Shown: one piece after another, positions 5,373-5,711 of the stretch
Numbering within the stretch: position 1 is the stretch's first letter
How the letters are laid out: every line of letters starts with the position of its first letter
Assembly (NCBI GenBank): GCA_023251695.1
Contig: JAHEYE010000230.1
Location: 1-5,711, forward strand
Reading direction: 5' to 3'
DNA: 5,711 bases
From: Sphingobacteriaceae bacterium
Lineage (GTDB): Bacteria > Bacteroidota > Bacteroidia > B-17B0 > Aurantibacillaceae
Position numbers and translations under genes: made by a program
The notes under the pieces: generated by a model
Database searches by the model: none
What the model was told of the DNA's origin: nothing
What the model saw: only the letters and a program-made list of their open reading frames with translations

Positions 5373-5711
5373 ATGTATAAACTCCTCCTAATAGTAATTC
5401 TTTTTATAATCGGGCGTCATTCCGCTCGTCAGAATGACGTTGTGCGGAATCTTTCGAAGGAGAATACCCCTTTACAAGACAGAACACCACTTAAAGTATT
5501 AGAGGAAAAAGATGTTATAGTTGGAGCCGCCCAGTTTGAGCTCTACCTCCCAAAACTTAAAGACAAAAAAGTAGCCATTGTTACCAACGTTAGCGGAATG
5601 GTAGGTAAAACCAGCATTGTGGATACCCTTCTGAAATTAAAAGTAAAGATTAAAAAAGTTTTTGGTCCGGAGCACGGTTTCAGGGGTATTGCCGATGCGG
5701 GAGAAAAAGTA
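5373..5711 (+). CDS. namZ: NamZ/DUF1343 exo-beta-N-acetylmuramidase, 5' part (truncated by window end)
   Basis: The first 113 codons are present; the gene runs off the right edge. NamZ (Bacillus YbbC, family GH171) releases terminal N-acetylmuramic acid from peptidoglycan fragments during cell-wall recycling. Family signatures are clear: VGAAQFELYLPKLKDKKVAIVTN (50-72), SGMVGKTSIVDTLL (74-87), then VFGPEHGFRGIADAGEKV (96-113), the block containing the conserved Glu-His pair of the active-site region. ATG 5373 gives MYKLLLIVILFIIG, a credible export signal, and no later ATG precedes the catalytic domain. Bacteroidota homologues are usually exported, often as lipoproteins. Here the hydrophobic core is followed by GRHSARQNDVV, with Arg15 where a lipobox Cys would stand and a poor signal peptidase I site. 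That part is encoded by a palindromic element. The upstream gap to the divergent permease is only 14 bases, so the promoter must overlap the neighbouring gene. Confidence 0.9.
   Translation, partial: MYKLLLIVILFIIGRHSARQNDVVRNLSKENTPLQDRTPLKVLEEKDVIVGAAQFELYLPKLKDKKVAIVTNVSGMVGKTSIVDTLLKLKVKIKKVFGPEHGFRGIADAGEKV
5415..5450. repeat. Palindromic element read in frame within the NamZ signal region
   Basis: CGTCATTC (5415-5422) and GAATGACG (5432-5439) form a perfect 8-base inverted repeat with a 9-base loop. ATTCCGC (5419-5425) also pairs with GCGGAAT (5444-5450), so two mutually exclusive hairpins are possible. The style (GTCATTCCG ... GCGGAATCT) resembles dispersed palindromes common in Bacteroidota intergenic DNA. 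Here, however, the bases fall in the open frame of the NamZ gene as codons 15-26. Its mobile or repeated nature is inferred, because only one copy is in the window. Confidence 0.6.

Noticed and set aside
5051..5380. Open frame on the plus strand opposite the permease N-terminal region
   Set aside because: Hydrophobic translation arises from the complement of a membrane-protein gene; no family features are seen and it overlaps the well-supported permease.
5382..5390. TAGGAGGAG on the minus strand as the ribosome binding site of the permease gene
   Set aside because: It lies 23 bases or more before the nearest in-frame start (TTG 5358), and no start codon occurs at normal spacing. The bases are also explained as leucine codons of the NamZ signal peptide on the other strand.

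Overview
The window is chromosomal DNA from a member of the Bacteroidota. The strongest marker is the gene at 732-2027, which matches the type IX secretion system (T9SS) Plug family, known only from that phylum. AT-rich non-coding DNA, the lack of Shine-Dalgarno spacing before most starts, and a lipid-attached secretome of the Bacteroidota kind agree with this. I cannot resolve the class or genus. No tRNA, rRNA, CRISPR array, transposase or phage gene is visible.

Layout. Left, plus strand: plsY (20-652, phospholipid acyltransferase), then the T9SS Plug gene (732-2027), then a small putative lipoprotein of unknown function (2175-2588). Right, minus strand: a two-gene operon read right to left, with a LolC/LolE/FtsX-type ABC permease (4078-5358) overlapping by 8 bases a GT-C-like polytopic membrane protein (2721-4085). 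At the right edge, divergent and cut by the window end, is a NamZ/DUF1343 exo-muramidase gene. Its in-frame ATG is at 5373, only 14 bases from the permease start.

Almost everything concerns the cell envelope: phospholipid synthesis, outer-membrane protein secretion, lipoprotein trafficking, lipid-linked sugar transfer (inferred) and peptidoglycan turnover. The genes look like ordinary core envelope genes, not a dedicated multi-gene system.

The unusual content is between and at the edges of genes. A heptanucleotide array (consensus GCAGTAG / GCAGAAG / GCGGAAA) starts on the stop codon of the Plug gene. A second, inverted array starts on the stop codon of the convergent GT-C gene. The two flank the small lipoprotein gene and share an exact 18-base inverted repeat. 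Inside the first array is a second copy of the last ten codons of the Plug gene, differing only at synonymous sites. A REP-like palindrome lies between the convergent genes. Another palindromic element is read in frame inside the export signal of the NamZ gene, exactly where a lipobox cysteine would be expected. No new multi-gene system is apparent; these repeat-gene junctions are the part most worth a second look.
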